A stretch of 64,000 bases of DNA from [Mycobacterium] crassicus (GTDB taxonomy: Bacteria; Actinomycetota; Actinomycetes; Mycobacteriales; Mycobacteriaceae). A model generated the notes under the pieces. That model was given only the letters and a program-made list of their open reading frames with translations. It had not been told where the DNA came from and searched no databases. Positions within the stretch are counted from its first letter, which is position 1. Each line of letters opens with the position of its first letter. Below, piece by piece: positions 9,073 to 20,820 of this stretch. Position numbers and translations under genes: made by a program. The stretch covers positions 62,001 to 126,000 of the forward strand of contig NZ_CP084029.1 of the NCBI RefSeq assembly GCF_020181615.1, read 5' to 3'.

Positions 9073-10071
9073 ATGTCCTCGCTGTCCGAGACACCGTCCC
9101 CCCACGATGTGATCGTCATCGGTTCCGGCCCGGCCGGGTACACCGCCGCCATCTACGCCGCCCGGGCCCAGCTGACCCCGCTGGTGTTCGAGGGAACCTC
9201 GTTCGGCGGGGCGCTGATGACCACCACCGAGGTGGAGAACTTCCCCGGTTTCCGCAACGGCATCATGGGGCCGGAGCTGATGGACGAGATGCGCGAGCAG
9301 GCGTTGCGCTTCGGCGCCGACCTGCGCATGGAGGACGTCGAGTCGGTGTCCTTGGAGGGCCCGATCAAATCCGTGGTCACCGCTGACGGCGAGACCCACC
9401 GGGCCCGGGCTGTCGTGCTGGCCATGGGCGCAGCCGCCCGCTACCTGAACATCCCGGGCGAACAGGAACTGCTCGGCCGCGGGGTGAGCTCGTGCGCCAC
9501 CTGCGACGGATTCTTCTTCCGCGACCAGGACATCGCCGTCATCGGTGGCGGCGACTCGGCGATGGAGGAGGCCACGTTCCTGACCCGGTTCGCCCGTAGC
9601 GTCACCCTGGTACACCGCCGCGAGGAGTTCCGGGCGTCGAAGATCATGCTCAACCGGGCCCGGGAGAACGACAAGATCCGATTCCTCACCAACGCCGTCC
9701 CGGTGGCGGTCGAGGGTGAGAGCACCGTGACCGGCCTACGGGTGCGTGACACCGAGACCGGCGCGGAGACCACCCTGGCGGTGACCGGGGTGTTCGTCGC
9801 GATCGGGCACGATCCCCGCTCGGAGCTGGTGCGCGGCGCGGTCCAGCTCGACGCGGACGGCTACGTGCAGGTCCAGCACCCAACCTCGCGCACCTCGCTG
9901 GAAGGCGTGTTCGCCGCCGGCGACCTGGTGGACCGCACCTACCGGCAGGCGATCACCGCCGCCGGAACCGGCTGTGCGGCCGCGATCGACGCCGAACGCT
10001 GGCTGGCAGAATCAGCCGACGCCACCGATGACGCCGCCGGAACCGAAACCCTGATGGGAGCCCCTAGATGA
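9073..10071 (+). CDS. trxB2: Thioredoxin reductase
   Basis: NADPH-dependent flavoenzyme of 332 aa that reduces thioredoxin in the cytoplasm. The FAD-binding [16 protein letters not shown] is near the N-terminus, the redox-active CATC lies in [11 protein letters not shown], and the NADPH-binding [11 protein letters not shown] follows. The C-terminal [16 protein letters not shown] closes the FAD site. The length is typical. The stop overlaps the trxC ATG (ATGA), giving a two-gene operon behind the SigH-like promoter. Confidence 0.96.
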   Translation: MSSLSETPSPHDVIVIGSGPAGYTAAIYAARAQLTPLVFEGTSFGGALMTTTEVENFPGFRNGIMGPELMDEMREQALRFGADLRMEDVESVSLEGPIKSVVTADGETHRARAVVLAMGAAARYLNIPGEQELLGRGVSSCATCDGFFFRDQDIAVIGGGDSAMEEATFLTRFARSVTLVHRREEFRASKIMLNRARENDKIRFLTNAVPVAVEGESTVTGLRVRDTETGAETTLAVTGVFVAIGHDPRSELVRGAVQLDADGYVQVQHPTSRTSLEGVFAAGDLVDRTYRQAITAAGTGCAAAIDAERWLAESADATDDAAGTETLMGAPR

Positions 10072-10397
10072 CCGATCACAGCACCGTGAACGTCTCCGAC
10101 GCCACCTTCGCCGCCGACGTCCTGGCCAGCAGCAGACCCGTACTGGTGGACTTCTGGGCCACTTGGTGCGGCCCCTGCAAGATGGTCGCTCCGGTGCTCG
10201 AGGAGATCGCCGCCGAGCAGGCCGCCCACCTCACGGTCGCGAAGCTCGACGTGGACGCCAACCCGGAGACCGCCCGCGACTTCAACGTGGTCTCGATCCC
10301 CACCCTGATCCTGTTCAAGGACGGTCAGCCGGTGAAGCGGATCGTCGGCGCCAAGGGCAAGGCGGCCCTGCTGCGAGAGCTCGCAGACGTCGACTAA
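10068..10397 (+). CDS. trxC: Thioredoxin
   Basis: A 109-aa thioredoxin with the canonical active site WCGPCK in [20 protein letters not shown] and the cis-Pro segment [11 protein letters not shown]. It is the electron acceptor of the adjacent reductase and supplies electrons to peroxiredoxins and ribonucleotide reductase. The start overlaps the trxB2 stop by 4 nt, so the pair is translationally coupled. Confidence 0.96.
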   Translation: MTDHSTVNVSDATFAADVLASSRPVLVDFWATWCGPCKMVAPVLEEIAAEQAAHLTVAKLDVDANPETARDFNVVSIPTLILFKDGQPVKRIVGAKGKAALLRELADVD

Positions 10398-10541
10398 GCC
10401 CGTCGATCGGTGCCTCATTCCGGCCCCGCGGTTTTCCGAAAATCGCCGAGCATCTGAGACAATGCTGGCTAACCTGCTGGCAACCGCCAGGCATGTTTCC
10501 GCTGCCACAACCGCCACAGCGACTACGGGAGGGCTTACGTA

Positions 10542-11762
10542 ATGTCGGGTCGGCATCGCGGCGCGCCGGACGCACTGCGCCGCGGCGACCGCAGCGGCGC
10601 CGTCGTCGAGATCCGTGCGGCGTTGGCGGCGCTGGGCCTGGTGGACAGCCCCGACGCGGACCTGAGCACCGGCAAACACGTGGCACTGGACATCTTCGAC
10701 GACGACCTCGACCAGGCGGTGCGTGCGTTTCAGCAGAACCGCGGGCTACTCGTCGACGGTGTGATCGGCGAGGCCACCTACCGTGCGCTGAAGGAAGCGT
10801 CCTACCGGTTGGGCGCCCGTATCCTCAACCACCAGTTCGGGGCGCCGATGTATGGCGACGACGTGGCCACCCTGCAGGCCCGCCTGCAGGACCTGGGTTT
10901 CTACACCGGCATGGTCGACGGGTACTTCGGCATCCAGACCCACAACGCGTTGATGTCGTACCAGCGCGAGTACGGTCTGTGCGCGGATGGGATCTGCGGG
11001 CCAGATACGTTGCGGTCGTTGAACTTTCTGGCTTCGCGGGTGAGCGGCGGCTCTCCGCACGCGATCCGCGAGGAAGAGTTGGTGCGGCGGTCCGGGCCGC
11101 GGCTGTCGGGTAAGCGGATCGTCATCGATCCGGGCCGCGGGGGCAGCGACCACGGCCTGATCACCCAGACGCCGTCGGGTCCCATCAGCGAGGCAGATAT
11201 CTTGTGGGACTTGGCAAGTCGGTTGGAAGGCCGGATGACGGCGATCGGGATGGAGACGTTCCTGTCCCGGCCGCACAGCCGCGGACCGTCGGATGCCGAA
11301 CGTGCTGCGACCGCGAACGCGGTGGGCGCCGACTTGATGATCAGCCTGCGGTGCGCCGCCCACACTTCTCCGGCGGCCAACGGCGTGGCGTCATTTCACT
11401 TCGGCAATTCGCACGGCTCGGTGTCCACCATCGGCCGCAACCTCGCCGACTTCATTCAACGAGAAATCGTGGCCCGCACCGGATTACAAGACTGCCGTGC
11501 CCACGGCCGGACCTGGGATCTGCTGCGCCTGACTCGAATGCCCACCGTCGAGGTCGATGTCGGCTACATCACCAGTCCGCGTGACCGCGGGATGCTGACC
11601 TCGCCGGCCACCCGCGACGCCATCGCCGAGGGGATGCTCGCAGCGGTCAAGCGACTGTATCTGCTCGGCAAGAACGACCGACCGACCGGCACCTTCACCT
11701 TTGCGGAGCTGCTGGCCCACGAATTGTCGGTGGAACGGGCCAGCCGGCTCGGCGGCGGTTAG
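10542..11762 (+). CDS. cwlM: CwlM, amidase-like regulator of peptidoglycan synthesis
   Basis: A 406-aa cytoplasmic protein, the same length as M. tuberculosis CwlM. It has two peptidoglycan-binding-type helical domains (about residues 15-90 and 95-155, with DQAVRAFQQNRGLLVDGVIG and GFYTGMVDGYFG) and then an amidase_3 fold. The usual zinc-binding IVIDPGHGG reads IVIDPGRGG, so a metal ligand is missing and the enzyme is probably inactive. This agrees with the known non-enzymatic role in which PknB-phosphorylated CwlM activates MurA. The C-terminal PTGTFTFAELL segment carries the Thr phosphorylated in M. tuberculosis. No signal peptide. A GAGGG ribosome site precedes the ATG. Confidence 0.93.
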   Translation: MSGRHRGAPDALRRGDRSGAVVEIRAALAALGLVDSPDADLSTGKHVALDIFDDDLDQAVRAFQQNRGLLVDGVIGEATYRALKEASYRLGARILNHQFGAPMYGDDVATLQARLQDLGFYTGMVDGYFGIQTHNALMSYQREYGLCADGICGPDTLRSLNFLASRVSGGSPHAIREEELVRRSGPRLSGKRIVIDPGRGGSDHGLITQTPSGPISEADILWDLASRLEGRMTAIGMETFLSRPHSRGPSDAERAATANAVGADLMISLRCAAHTSPAANGVASFHFGNSHGSVSTIGRNLADFIQREIVARTGLQDCRAHGRTWDLLRLTRMPTVEVDVGYITSPRDRGMLTSPATRDAIAEGMLAAVKRLYLLGKNDRPTGTFTFAELLAHELSVERASRLGGG

Positions 11763-11865
11763 CGAGCCTCGACGAAGGAGAGGCGAAGCTGGACCGCCGA
11801 ATCAACCCCGGCGGTTAGCGAGCCTCGACGAAGAAGAGGCGACCCTGGACCGCCGAATCAACCCC
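11754..11865. repeat. 56-bp tandem direct repeat over convergent stops
   Basis: Two adjacent 56-bp copies (11754-11809 and 11810-11865) start with GGCGGTTAGCGAGCCTCGAC and end with CCGCCGAATCAACCCC. They differ at only a few bases. The first copy contains the cwlM stop codon; the second contains the Rv3916c stop. At the junction CCGCCG and CGGCGG can pair around a short loop, so the unit may act as a hairpin terminator. Looks like a recent duplication. Confidence 0.85.
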
Positions 11866-12616
11866 GGTTCCTGACCGACCCCGCCGGAACCGGTGCCGCC
11901 GGGGCGCCCGCCCCGACCGGCTGCTGCAGCCGCGAGCTCTCCAACAGCCGCTCCAGCGCCGCCTCCACCTCCGCCTTCCAGCCCAGGCCCTTGTCCAACT
12001 CCAGGCGCAGCCGGGGAAAGTACCGGTGCGGTGCCACCACGGTGAACCCGACATCGGTGAGGAAGTCGGCCTCGATGACGCAGTGCTCGACCGAACAGTC
12101 GCCGAGGGCCTCCAGTACCGGTGCGACGTCCGGCGGGATGCTGCACGGATCGAGCAGCTCCCCCACCGCCGGGGTCCGGCCGAATGCCTCCAATGCCCGG
12201 ACGCCGCGACGGACCAGTTCGTCGACCGCGTGCGCGATCAACTCCTGCGGCAGGCCGTCGGCCATCGGAGCGGGATCGACCCACATCGAGGTCAGCAGAA
12301 CAGCGTCGGCGGAGATCGGTGCCGTCGGAAACCGGTTCGCCCGGGGCACCGCTCGCGGCGGGGCATAGAGCACGAAGCCCAGACAGGCCGGGTCGCCGAC
12401 CCCGCGGGTGGCCGGCGTCGGGGTGGCGACCTGTCCGCAGCAGCCCCACTCCAGCATGACCATCGACAGCCAGGCTTCCTTCTCGAACTCGGGATCCGAG
12501 AGATGGTCGTCGCTTCCGAGCGTGGCCGGATCGACTTCCCAGAAGACACAGCGGCGGGCGTGCTTGGGAAGCTGCTCGAAACCCTCGAGCCTCAGGGGTG
12601 CGATTCGGACAGACAC
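11858..12616 (-). CDS. Conserved mycobacterial protein, Rv3916c-like, possible GNAT fold
   Basis: A 252-aa protein with no certain biochemical role. It starts VSVRIAPLRLEGFEQLPKHARRCVFWEVDP and continues FEKEAWLSMVMLEWGCCGQ and CLGFVLYAPP, a pattern compatible with a GNAT-like acyltransferase. A typical acetyl-CoA loop is not obvious. The C-terminus is Pro/Ala-rich. The GTG at 12616 is preferred over an upstream ATG at 12730 because homologues start at VSVRIxPLRLE. Convergent with cwlM and downstream of parB on the same strand, but separated by 225 bp holding a large inverted repeat. Confidence 0.8.
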   Translation of the reverse strand: MSVRIAPLRLEGFEQLPKHARRCVFWEVDPATLGSDDHLSDPEFEKEAWLSMVMLEWGCCGQVATPTPATRGVGDPACLGFVLYAPPRAVPRANRFPTAPISADAVLLTSMWVDPAPMADGLPQELIAHAVDELVRRGVRALEAFGRTPAVGELLDPCSIPPDVAPVLEALGDCSVEHCVIEADFLTDVGFTVVAPHRYFPRLRLELDKGLGWKAEVEAALERLLESSRLQQPVGAGAPAAPVPAGSVRNRG

Positions 12617-12730
12617 TGAACTCCCGGTCTCAACCCGTGCTGCCACCGCTGACAGCCCCTTAAGGATAGGAGGATGGTGGCACCGGATGCCACTATCGGC
12701 GCCGCTCGATGCCCGAAATCTCTGCGGCAA

Positions 12731-12759
12731 CGAAACCTGTTGCTGATCAACATGTTTCG
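12731..12759. promoter_or_regulatory. 12-bp inverted repeat between parB and Rv3916c-like gene
   Basis: CGAAACCTGTTG at 12731-12742 pairs with CAACATGTTTCG at 12748-12759 with one mismatch and a 5-nt loop. It lies after the parB stop and about 115 bp before the Rv3916c-like start on the same strand. It could be the parAB terminator (there is no U-tract) or an operator for the downstream gene. A second small palindrome, CGTCACAGTGACG, lies at 12789-12801. Confidence 0.5.
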
Positions 12760-12840
12760 GCCTCCCATGCGGGTTCGGGGCGCTTTACCGTCACAGTGAC
12801 GTAATAGCCGTGTGGGATAGGACGTGCTCGTGCAGCGGCT

Positions 12841-13850
12841 TCAGGTGGTTGTCGAGTCCATCAGCGCCACGATCCGCTGCAAGTCGTCGACCGATCCGAA
12901 TTCGACCACGATCTTGCCCTTGCGCTTGCCCAGGCTGACGGTAACCCGGGTGTCGAAGGCCGTCGACAGCTTCTCCGCGAGGTCCTGCAGACCCGGCATC
13001 TGGATCGGCTTACGCCGGGGGGCGGCCGGTGGCGTGCTGCCACCGCGGTTGGCCAGAGTGACGGCCTCCTCGGTCGCTCGCACCGACAACCCCTCGGCGA
13101 CGATCCGCGCGGCCAGTGCCTCCTGCGCCTCGGCACCGGCCTCCAGCGACAGCAGGGCGCGCGCGTGGCCGGCCGACAGGACCCCTGCGGCGACCCGGCG
13201 CTGGACCGCGATCGGCAGCCGCAGCAAACGGATCATGTTGGTCACCAAGGGCCGGGAGCGCCCGAGCCGGGTGGCCAGCTCTTCGTGGGTGACCCCGAAC
13301 TCTTCCAGCAACTGTTGGTAGGCGGCCGCCTCTTCCAACGGGTTCAGCTGCACCCGGTGGATGTTCTCCAGCAGTGCATCGCGCAGTAGGTTGTCGTCCT
13401 CGGTCTCCCGCACGATGGCCGGGATGGTCTCCAGGCCGGCTCGCTGGGACGCCCGCCAACGCCGCTCCCCCATCACCAACTGGTAGCGCGGCGCCCCGGG
13501 CCCGGAACCGGGCAGGGCCCGGACCACGATGGGCTGCATGAGTCCGAACTCCCGGATGGAGTGCACGAGTTCGGCCAGCGCCTCGTCGTCGAACACCTGG
13601 CGCGGCTGACGCGGGTTCGGCTCGATGTCGCTCGGGCTGATCTCCCGGTACACCGCCCCCGCTTCGATGGGCGGACTCACCGCGGCTGCGCTGCCCAGGC
13701 CTCCCAGGACCACGTCCGCCGCGGCGTCACCCATCCGCGGCCCCAGGCCGGCACCACGATCCCCCGTGATCTCCGCCCCGTCGACCGGCCCGGTGGGGAT
13801 GAGCGATGCCAGGCCGCGGCCCAAGCCGCCCTTCTTTCGCGACGGTCCGG

Positions 13851-13854
<4 letters not shown>
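12841..13854 (-). CDS. parB: Chromosome partitioning protein ParB
   Basis: A 337-aa CTP-dependent DNA clamp that loads at parS and recruits ParA and SMC. The N-terminus has [13 protein letters not shown], which in homologues activates the ParA ATPase. The CTP/ParB motif region includes [18 protein letters not shown] and [10 protein letters not shown] helix-turn-helix parS-binding region follows ([20 protein letters not shown]), and the C-terminal dimerisation domain ends in MDSTTT. It overlaps the parA stop by 4 nt, and three parS sites lie within 2.8 kb upstream. Confidence 0.96.
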
Positions 13855-15645
<1,791 letters not shown>

Positions 15646-15657
15646 GTGCTGCGCCGG

Positions 15658-16233
15658 TCAGTCCCGCCGAACCACGACGCGGCGTGCCGGCTCAACGCCC
15701 TGGCTCTCGCTGTACACACCGGCGACGGCGGCCACCGCATCGTGGACGATCTTACGTTCGAAGGGGCTCATCGGGGCCAGTTCCTCATCGGTACCGCTGT
15801 CCAGCACGCGGCGGGCCACCTCGTCGCCCAGGGCGGTCAAGTCGTCCCGGCGGCGGCGGCGCCAGCCCGCGATGTCGAGCATCAGTCGGCTGCGCTCACC
15901 GGTCTTCTGGTGTACCGCCAGCCGCGTCAGCTCCTGCAGCGCGTCGAGCACCTCGCCCTTGCGGCCGACCAGCTTGGTCAGGTCGCTGCCACCGTCGATG
16001 CTGACGATCGCACGGCGGCCCTCCACGTCGAGGTCGATGTCCCCGTCGAAGTCCAGCAGATCCAGCAACTCCTCCAGGTAGTCGCCGGCTATCTCGCCCT
16101 CGGCAACCAGGCGCTCTTCCAGATCCACCGCCGGCGTTGCAGCGGCGGCCTCGGCCTGGGTCTCCTGCTCGCCGGTGGCCTCGCGCTCGGTCGTCTCGCG
16201 CTCGGTGGTCTCTGAATCGGTCATGTCGGTCAT
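15658..16233 (-). CDS. khpB: KH/R3H RNA-binding protein KhpB (Jag family)
   Basis: A 191-aa cytoplasmic RNA-binding protein. An acidic, Glu/Thr-rich N-terminal tail of about 40 residues is followed by a KH-like domain (IDGGSDLTKLVGRKGEVLDALQ) and a C-terminal R3H region (DLTALGDEVARRVL, then PFERKIVHDAVA). It corresponds to Rv3920c. The Jag-YidC-RnpA-RpmH order is conserved across bacteria. The start ATG at 16233 is followed by a second ATG 12 nt later. Confidence 0.92.
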   Translation of the reverse strand: MTDMTDSETTERETTEREATGEQETQAEAAAATPAVDLEERLVAEGEIAGDYLEELLDLLDFDGDIDLDVEGRRAIVSIDGGSDLTKLVGRKGEVLDALQELTRLAVHQKTGERSRLMLDIAGWRRRRRDDLTALGDEVARRVLDSGTDEELAPMSPFERKIVHDAVAAVAGVYSESQGVEPARRVVVRRD

Positions 16234-16287
16234 GTCGTCTCCCTCCGTGTCCGGCGGCTCGCGCGCCGGTTGGCTTGTCGCGGTCTC

Positions 16288-17382
16288 TTACCGCTTACGT
16301 TTTCTGGGCTTCGCGCCGGCTCCCGGGCGCCCATTGCGTCCTGCCGGCCGGCCCGGATTTCGCTTGGCGATCTCCGCCTTGGCCGTCTCCTCGACGCCGG
16401 TGGTCTCTGTGACGGACTCGGCTGCCGGGGCTTCGGGATCGGCCGGCTCGTCGACCGTGGCCGTGCGGGCAGCCCGCTTGGGCTTGGCACCGGGAGCGGG
16501 GGCGTTCGCCGAGCGGCGGCGGATCGCCTCCTCCTTCTTCGCCTCGTCCTCTTTCTCGATCAAGCCGAAGACGTAGTGCTGCTGCGCAAAAGTCCAGATG
16601 TTGTTGGAGAACCAGTACAGGATGATCGCCAGGGGCAGGAACGGTCCGCCGACCACCACGCCGAGCGGGAACACATACAGCGCCAGCTTGTTCATCATGG
16701 CGGTCTGCGGGTTCGCGGCGGCCTCCGGGCTCTGCCGCGCCACCGATGCTCGACTGTTGAAGTACGTCGCGATACCCGCCGCGATCATGATCGGTACGCC
16801 GACCGCGATCACCGAAAAACGGCTGAACTCGGTGAAGGCGTCCAGGCCGTTCCGCTGGATCATCGTCGCGCCCAGCGGGGCACCGAACAGGTTCGCGTCC
16901 AAGAAGTTGCCGACGTCCTCGGCGCTGAAGAAGTAGTTGCCGAGCTGACGGTTCAGGTCCGGCGACAGACCCAACTGACCGATCCCGGTACTGGTCCGGT
17001 TGAACGAACGAAGTACGTGGAACAGACCCAGGAAGACCGGGATCTGCGCCAGCATCGGCAGGCAGCCGAGGATCGGGTTGAAGCCGTGCTCACGCTGCAG
17101 CTTCTGCATCTCCAACGCCATGCGCTGACGATCCTTGCCGTACTTCTTCTGCAGGGCCTTGATCTGCGGTTGCAGCTCCTGCATCTGCCGGGTGGTCCGG
17201 ATCTGCTTGACGAACGGCTTGTACAACAGCGCGCGCAGCGTGAACACCAGGAACATCACCGACAACGCCCAGGTGAAGAAGTTCGTCGGTCCCAGGAAAA
17301 GGCCAAAAGCCTTGTACCACAACCACATAATGCCCGAAACCGGGTAATACACGTAGTCCAGACTGCCGGGATCAAAGGACAC
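16288..17382 (-). CDS. yidC: Membrane protein insertase YidC
   Basis: A 364-aa Oxa1/YidC insertase that works alone or with SecYEG to place proteins in the inner membrane. Conserved segments include [45 protein letters not shown] and [23 protein letters not shown]. The cytoplasmic C-terminal tail is long and basic ([11 protein letters not shown] and later KPRKRKR). GTG at 17382 has GGAGG upstream, overlaps the yidD stop by 11 nt and gives a start ([14 protein letters not shown]) aligned with homologues; a longer frame to 17478 is less likely. Confidence 0.94.
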   Translation of the reverse strand: MSFDPGSLDYVYYPVSGIMWLWYKAFGLFLGPTNFFTWALSVMFLVFTLRALLYKPFVKQIRTTRQMQELQPQIKALQKKYGKDRQRMALEMQKLQREHGFNPILGCLPMLAQIPVFLGLFHVLRSFNRTSTGIGQLGLSPDLNRQLGNYFFSAEDVGNFLDANLFGAPLGATMIQRNGLDAFTEFSRFSVIAVGVPIMIAAGIATYFNSRASVARQSPEAAANPQTAMMNKLALYVFPLGVVVGGPFLPLAIILYWFSNNIWTFAQQHYVFGLIEKEDEAKKEEAIRRRSANAPAPGAKPKRAARTATVDEPADPEAPAAESVTETTGVEETAKAEIAKRNPGRPAGRNGRPGAGAKPRKRKR

Positions 17383-17689
17383 TGCGTTTAACCTCCGCTC
17401 GCTTGTCCGAGGAGTTCTCGGACGGGCAGTCGCATCCACCACCACGCTGGGACCGCTCCGGTATGGGGTCCCACCCACCTTGGTGCCATGGTCCGCACTT
17501 GGCCAACCGCACCACTGCCAGCCAGCTGCCCCGGACCAGCCCGTACTCGCTCAACGCGTCGACTGCGTACTGGCTACAGGTCGGCATGAAACGGCAACTG
17601 GGCAGTCGCAACGGGGACACCATGTGCCGGTAGAGCTGGATGACGTAGATCAATCCCCGGACCGGCAACGCCGCAACACCGTGCATCAC
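17372..17689 (-). CDS. yidD: Membrane protein insertion efficiency factor YidD
   Basis: A 105-aa member of the YidD family that assists YidC-dependent insertion. It has the family hallmarks: an amphipathic N-terminal helix ([14 protein letters not shown]) and [15 protein letters not shown] and [12 protein letters not shown]. It overlaps yidC by 11 nt and rnpA by 4 nt. Confidence 0.93.
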   Translation of the reverse strand: MMHGVAALPVRGLIYVIQLYRHMVSPLRLPSCRFMPTCSQYAVDALSEYGLVRGSWLAVVRLAKCGPWHQGGWDPIPERSQRGGGCDCPSENSSDKRAEVKRSVL

Positions 17690-18060
17690 CGCGGCCCACC
17701 CCCGGATCGCCGGATCACCCGTAACCCGTCCTGTAACTGAGTCCGCAGCGCGTCGCTCTTCGCACCGTTGCTGCTCGGGAGCGCACGGATCACCACGTGT
17801 TCGGCCGGTTTCAGATCGCCCAGCACATCGCGGACCACATGCCGCAGACGCCGGGCCACCCGGTGCCGATCAACGGCGGATCCCACCGACTTGGCGATGA
17901 TCAGGCCGACTTTCGGGGGTACACCGATGGCGTCGCCGTCCGGCGACGTATCGGACTGCCGCCCGTAGACGACGATATTGGCCTGCACCGCCCGCCGGCC
18001 CCGCTTGACAGTGGCCCCGAAATCGGCCGACCGTCTCATCCGGTATTGCGCCGGGAGCAC
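17686..18060 (-). CDS. rnpA: Ribonuclease P protein component
   Basis: A 124-aa protein subunit of RNase P, which trims the 5' ends of tRNA precursors. It shows [17 protein letters not shown], then the RNR-type basic motif region [23 protein letters not shown] and [10 protein letters not shown]. The start is GTG ([11 protein letters not shown]). It lies 17 nt after rpmH, the usual pairing. Confidence 0.94.
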   Translation of the reverse strand: MLPAQYRMRRSADFGATVKRGRRAVQANIVVYGRQSDTSPDGDAIGVPPKVGLIIAKSVGSAVDRHRVARRLRHVVRDVLGDLKPAEHVVIRALPSSNGAKSDALRTQLQDGLRVIRRSGGGPR

Positions 18061-18077
18061 CGCCGTGCCGCCTGTGC

Positions 18078-18221
18078 TCAGGCAGTCAGCGAGCGTCGGC
18101 CCTTGTTACGCCGGGCGGTGACGATCGCGCGGCCCGCCCGCGTACGCATGCGCAGGCGAAAACCGTGCACACGGGCCCGGCGACGGTTGTTGGGCTGGAA
18201 GGTCCGCTTGCCCTTGGCCAC
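18078..18221 (-). CDS. rpmH: 50S ribosomal protein L34
   Basis: A 47-aa protein, too short for many ORF callers. Reading from GTG at 18221 gives [20 protein letters not shown] and continues [20 protein letters not shown] to GRRSLTA. This is the full L34 signature (KRTxQPNxRRRxRxHGFRxRM). It starts the leftward operon rpmH-rnpA-yidD-yidC-khpB. Confidence 0.97.
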   Translation of the reverse strand: MAKGKRTFQPNNRRRARVHGFRLRMRTRAGRAIVTARRNKGRRSLTA

Positions 18222-18811
18222 GGCACACTCTCCTTGTTGCATCTTGCGCCGCGTCTGTCCGACACACCGGAAGCCCGTTGTGCCTGCCGCACGCGACGCA
18301 CTGGGTAAGCTCGGTGAACTTCTGCGTCTTGCTCTTTACCGGCGCGGTCGCCGGCCTAAGCCGGTCGCAGCCGTATCGCCGACGTTCGGGCGACTGTTCG
18401 AGGGTACTGATGCAGGTTCGCCGGGTCAAACCCCGGTGCGACAGCCCTCCGGCACTGCGCCGACAACGACTCATTGTTAACAGTGATCACACCTGTATCG
18501 GCTGTCCTGAAAGCAGCTGTTTTCTTGCCATTCATCTCCCCGAAAGGAGTGGTCGCTGGCCCCGAAACCTGTTAACTTGCTTGCCAGCGCCGTTTCGCAA
18601 CTGGAGTACGAACCGAAGCGGACCAGATCCCCGGCGCCTCGGATGTTGCGTGACTGTCTGGAGTGACCGTTGCCGAGCAACCGGGCCGGGAGGCCTCGAC
18701 GGGGTAGGCGCACCTCATCCACATCTGTGGATAACTGTGTGGATAGCATGTCCTACCATGGCCAAGCACGGTGTTCTTTGAGCCACAGATTCGAATCAGG
18801 GGGATGAGGCA
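18222..18811. promoter_or_regulatory. rpmH-dnaA divergent intergenic region with DnaA boxes
   Basis: A 590-bp gene-free region between divergent rpmH and dnaA, holding both promoters. Two DnaA-box-like sequences, TGTGGATAA at 18726-18734 and TGTGGATAG at 18738-18746, lie 66-86 bp before the dnaA start and fit autoregulation. The stretch 18475-18600 is relatively AT-rich. No ORF here has mycobacterial codon structure. Exact promoter elements were not assigned. Confidence 0.7.
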
Positions 18812-20287
18812 TTGACCGATGACCCCGGCACGGCGTTCCTGACCCTCTGGGACGAGGTCGTCGCCGAACTCAACGGTGAATCCCCCGAAGCCGGTGACTC
18901 CGCACCTGCTCTGACGCCCCAGCAGAAGGCCTGGTTGAACCTGGTCCATCCGTTGGCCATCGTCGAGGGATTCGCTCTGCTCGCGGTGCCCAGCAGTTTC
19001 GTCCAGAACGAGATCGAACGACATCTGCGAACCCAGATCACCGATGCGCTGAGCCGCCGTCTCGGTCAGCAGATCGAACTCGGCGTCCGCATCGCCCCGC
19101 AGCCGACCGAAGACCAGCCCTCCTCGGCCTCCGATACCACGGCATCGCCTCGCGTCACCGATGACGAAGACGACGAAGACGAGACCACGGACGTCGCCTA
19201 CGACTGGCCCAACTACTTCACCGAACGGCCCAGTGATGATTCGGCCACAGCCGACGGCGCGAGCCTGAACCGGCGCTACACCTTCGACACCTTCGTCATC
19301 GGTACCTCGAATCGGTTCGCTCACGCCGCGGCCCTGGCCATCGCCGAAGCACCGGCTCGCGCCTACAACCCTCTGTTCATCTGGGGCGAGTCCGGTCTGG
19401 GCAAAACGCACCTGCTGCACGCCGCCGGCAATTACACCCAGCGGCTCTTCCCCGGGATGCGCGTCAAGTACGTCTCTACCGAAGAGTTCACCAACGACTT
19501 CATCAACTCGCTGCGTGACGACCGCAAGGTCGCCTTCAAGCGCAGCTACCGCGACATCGACGTGCTACTGGTCGACGACATTCAGTTCATCGAGGGCAAG
19601 GAAGGTATCCAGGAGGAGTTCTTCCATACCTTCAACACGCTGCACAACGCCAACAAGCAGATCGTCATCACCTCGGACCGGGCGCCCAAACAGCTGGCCA
19701 CACTGGAAGATCGGCTGCGCACCCGGTTCGAATGGGGCCTGATCACCGACGTACAGCCCCCCGATCTGGAGACCCGCATCGCCATCCTGCGCAAAAAGGC
19801 GCAGATGGAGCGTCTCGATGTTCCCGGCGACGTCCTGGAATTGATCGCCACCAGCATCGAACGCAACATCCGTGAGCTCGAGGGCGCACTGATCCGGGTT
19901 ACCGCGTTCGCGTCACTGAACAAGACCCCGATCGACCGGGCACTGGCCGAGATCGTGCTGCGCGACCTGATTGCTGACGCCAGCACCATGCAGATCAGCG
20001 CCGCGATCATCATGGCCGTCATCGCCGAATACTTCGACACCTCCATCGAGGAACTGCGCGGACCCGGCAAAACCCGCCCGCTGGCCCAGTCCCGGCAGAT
20101 CGCCATGTATCTCTGCCGCGAACTCACCGACCTCTCACTGCCCAAGATCGGCCAGGCGTTCGGCCGTGACCACACCACGGTGATGTATGCCGAACGCAAG
20201 ATTCGTGGCGAGATGGCCGAACGTCGTGAGGTCTTCGATCAGGTCAAAGAGCTCACCACCCGGATCCGGCAACGCGCCAAGCGCTGA
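18812..20287 (+). CDS. dnaA: Chromosomal replication initiator DnaA
   Basis: A 491-aa AAA+ initiator that binds DnaA boxes and opens oriC. The N-terminal domain I has [20 protein letters not shown], followed by an acidic linker ([11 protein letters not shown]). Walker A is GESGLGKTH, Walker B is LLVDDIQF, and the C-terminal helix-turn-helix is [20 protein letters not shown]. The start is TTG at 18812, giving TDDPGTAF as in M. tuberculosis, which also uses TTG. The next gene, dnaN, is separated by the origin. Confidence 0.98.
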   Translation: MTDDPGTAFLTLWDEVVAELNGESPEAGDSAPALTPQQKAWLNLVHPLAIVEGFALLAVPSSFVQNEIERHLRTQITDALSRRLGQQIELGVRIAPQPTEDQPSSASDTTASPRVTDDEDDEDETTDVAYDWPNYFTERPSDDSATADGASLNRRYTFDTFVIGTSNRFAHAAALAIAEAPARAYNPLFIWGESGLGKTHLLHAAGNYTQRLFPGMRVKYVSTEEFTNDFINSLRDDRKVAFKRSYRDIDVLLVDDIQFIEGKEGIQEEFFHTFNTLHNANKQIVITSDRAPKQLATLEDRLRTRFEWGLITDVQPPDLETRIAILRKKAQMERLDVPGDVLELIATSIERNIRELEGALIRVTAFASLNKTPIDRALAEIVLRDLIADASTMQISAAIIMAVIAEYFDTSIEELRGPGKTRPLAQSRQIAMYLCRELTDLSLPKIGQAFGRDHTTVMYAERKIRGEMAERREVFDQVKELTTRIRQRAKR

Positions 20288-20820
20288 TACCGGCCGCCGA
20301 AGCACACTTTTTTGCAAAAAACTTCCGACACACTCGTACCACCCGTCACGCACCAGCCCTGTGGATACCCCTGCGGACAACCTGTCGACGAGCCGATGAC
20401 GAACAGGCCGCCGATACACACCGGGCATTCCATACACAGTCGAGTGGACCCGGCTCGGCGTGTCATTCACCGATGCTCCCCAACCGCACGACACCGTTCA
20501 GCAGCGACGATGCCACCCTGTGCCCAGCATCCACAGGACTTACTACTAATACTGGGATATCTCCATCGATTCTTCTTGAAAACAGGTCGTTGGGGATTCA
20601 GCACGGATCGGGCTGTTCACAACCGGCAAGGCTTTGGCCGACCCTCTCCCCCGCACAGGCCATCGGTGTCTGCGATTAACTTTCAAGTCAGGCTTCGAAG
20701 CTCTACGGTTGGGGGCCTACCGCTCTTACGCTTGTCGTGGGGCGTTGCACGGCCGCAGGTGGGGGAGTTTCACCGGTCGCCGCGAGGTAGAGCTCGATAT
20801 CGGGGTGACGAGAGGACACT
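20288..20820. other. oriC: Origin of replication oriC (dnaA-dnaN intergenic region)
   Basis: A 533-bp gene-free region between dnaA and dnaN, the usual mycobacterial origin. Candidate DnaA boxes (consensus TTGTCCACA or its complement, with mismatches) lie at 20360-20368 (TGTGGATAC), 20372-20380 (TGCGGACAA), 20527-20535 (GCATCCACA) and 20613-20621 (CTGTTCACA). Weaker ones are likely. An AT-rich stretch at about 20536-20585 (ACTTACTACTAATAC and following) could be the unwinding element. The region is lower in GC than its neighbours. The dnaN promoter must also lie here. Confidence 0.9.
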
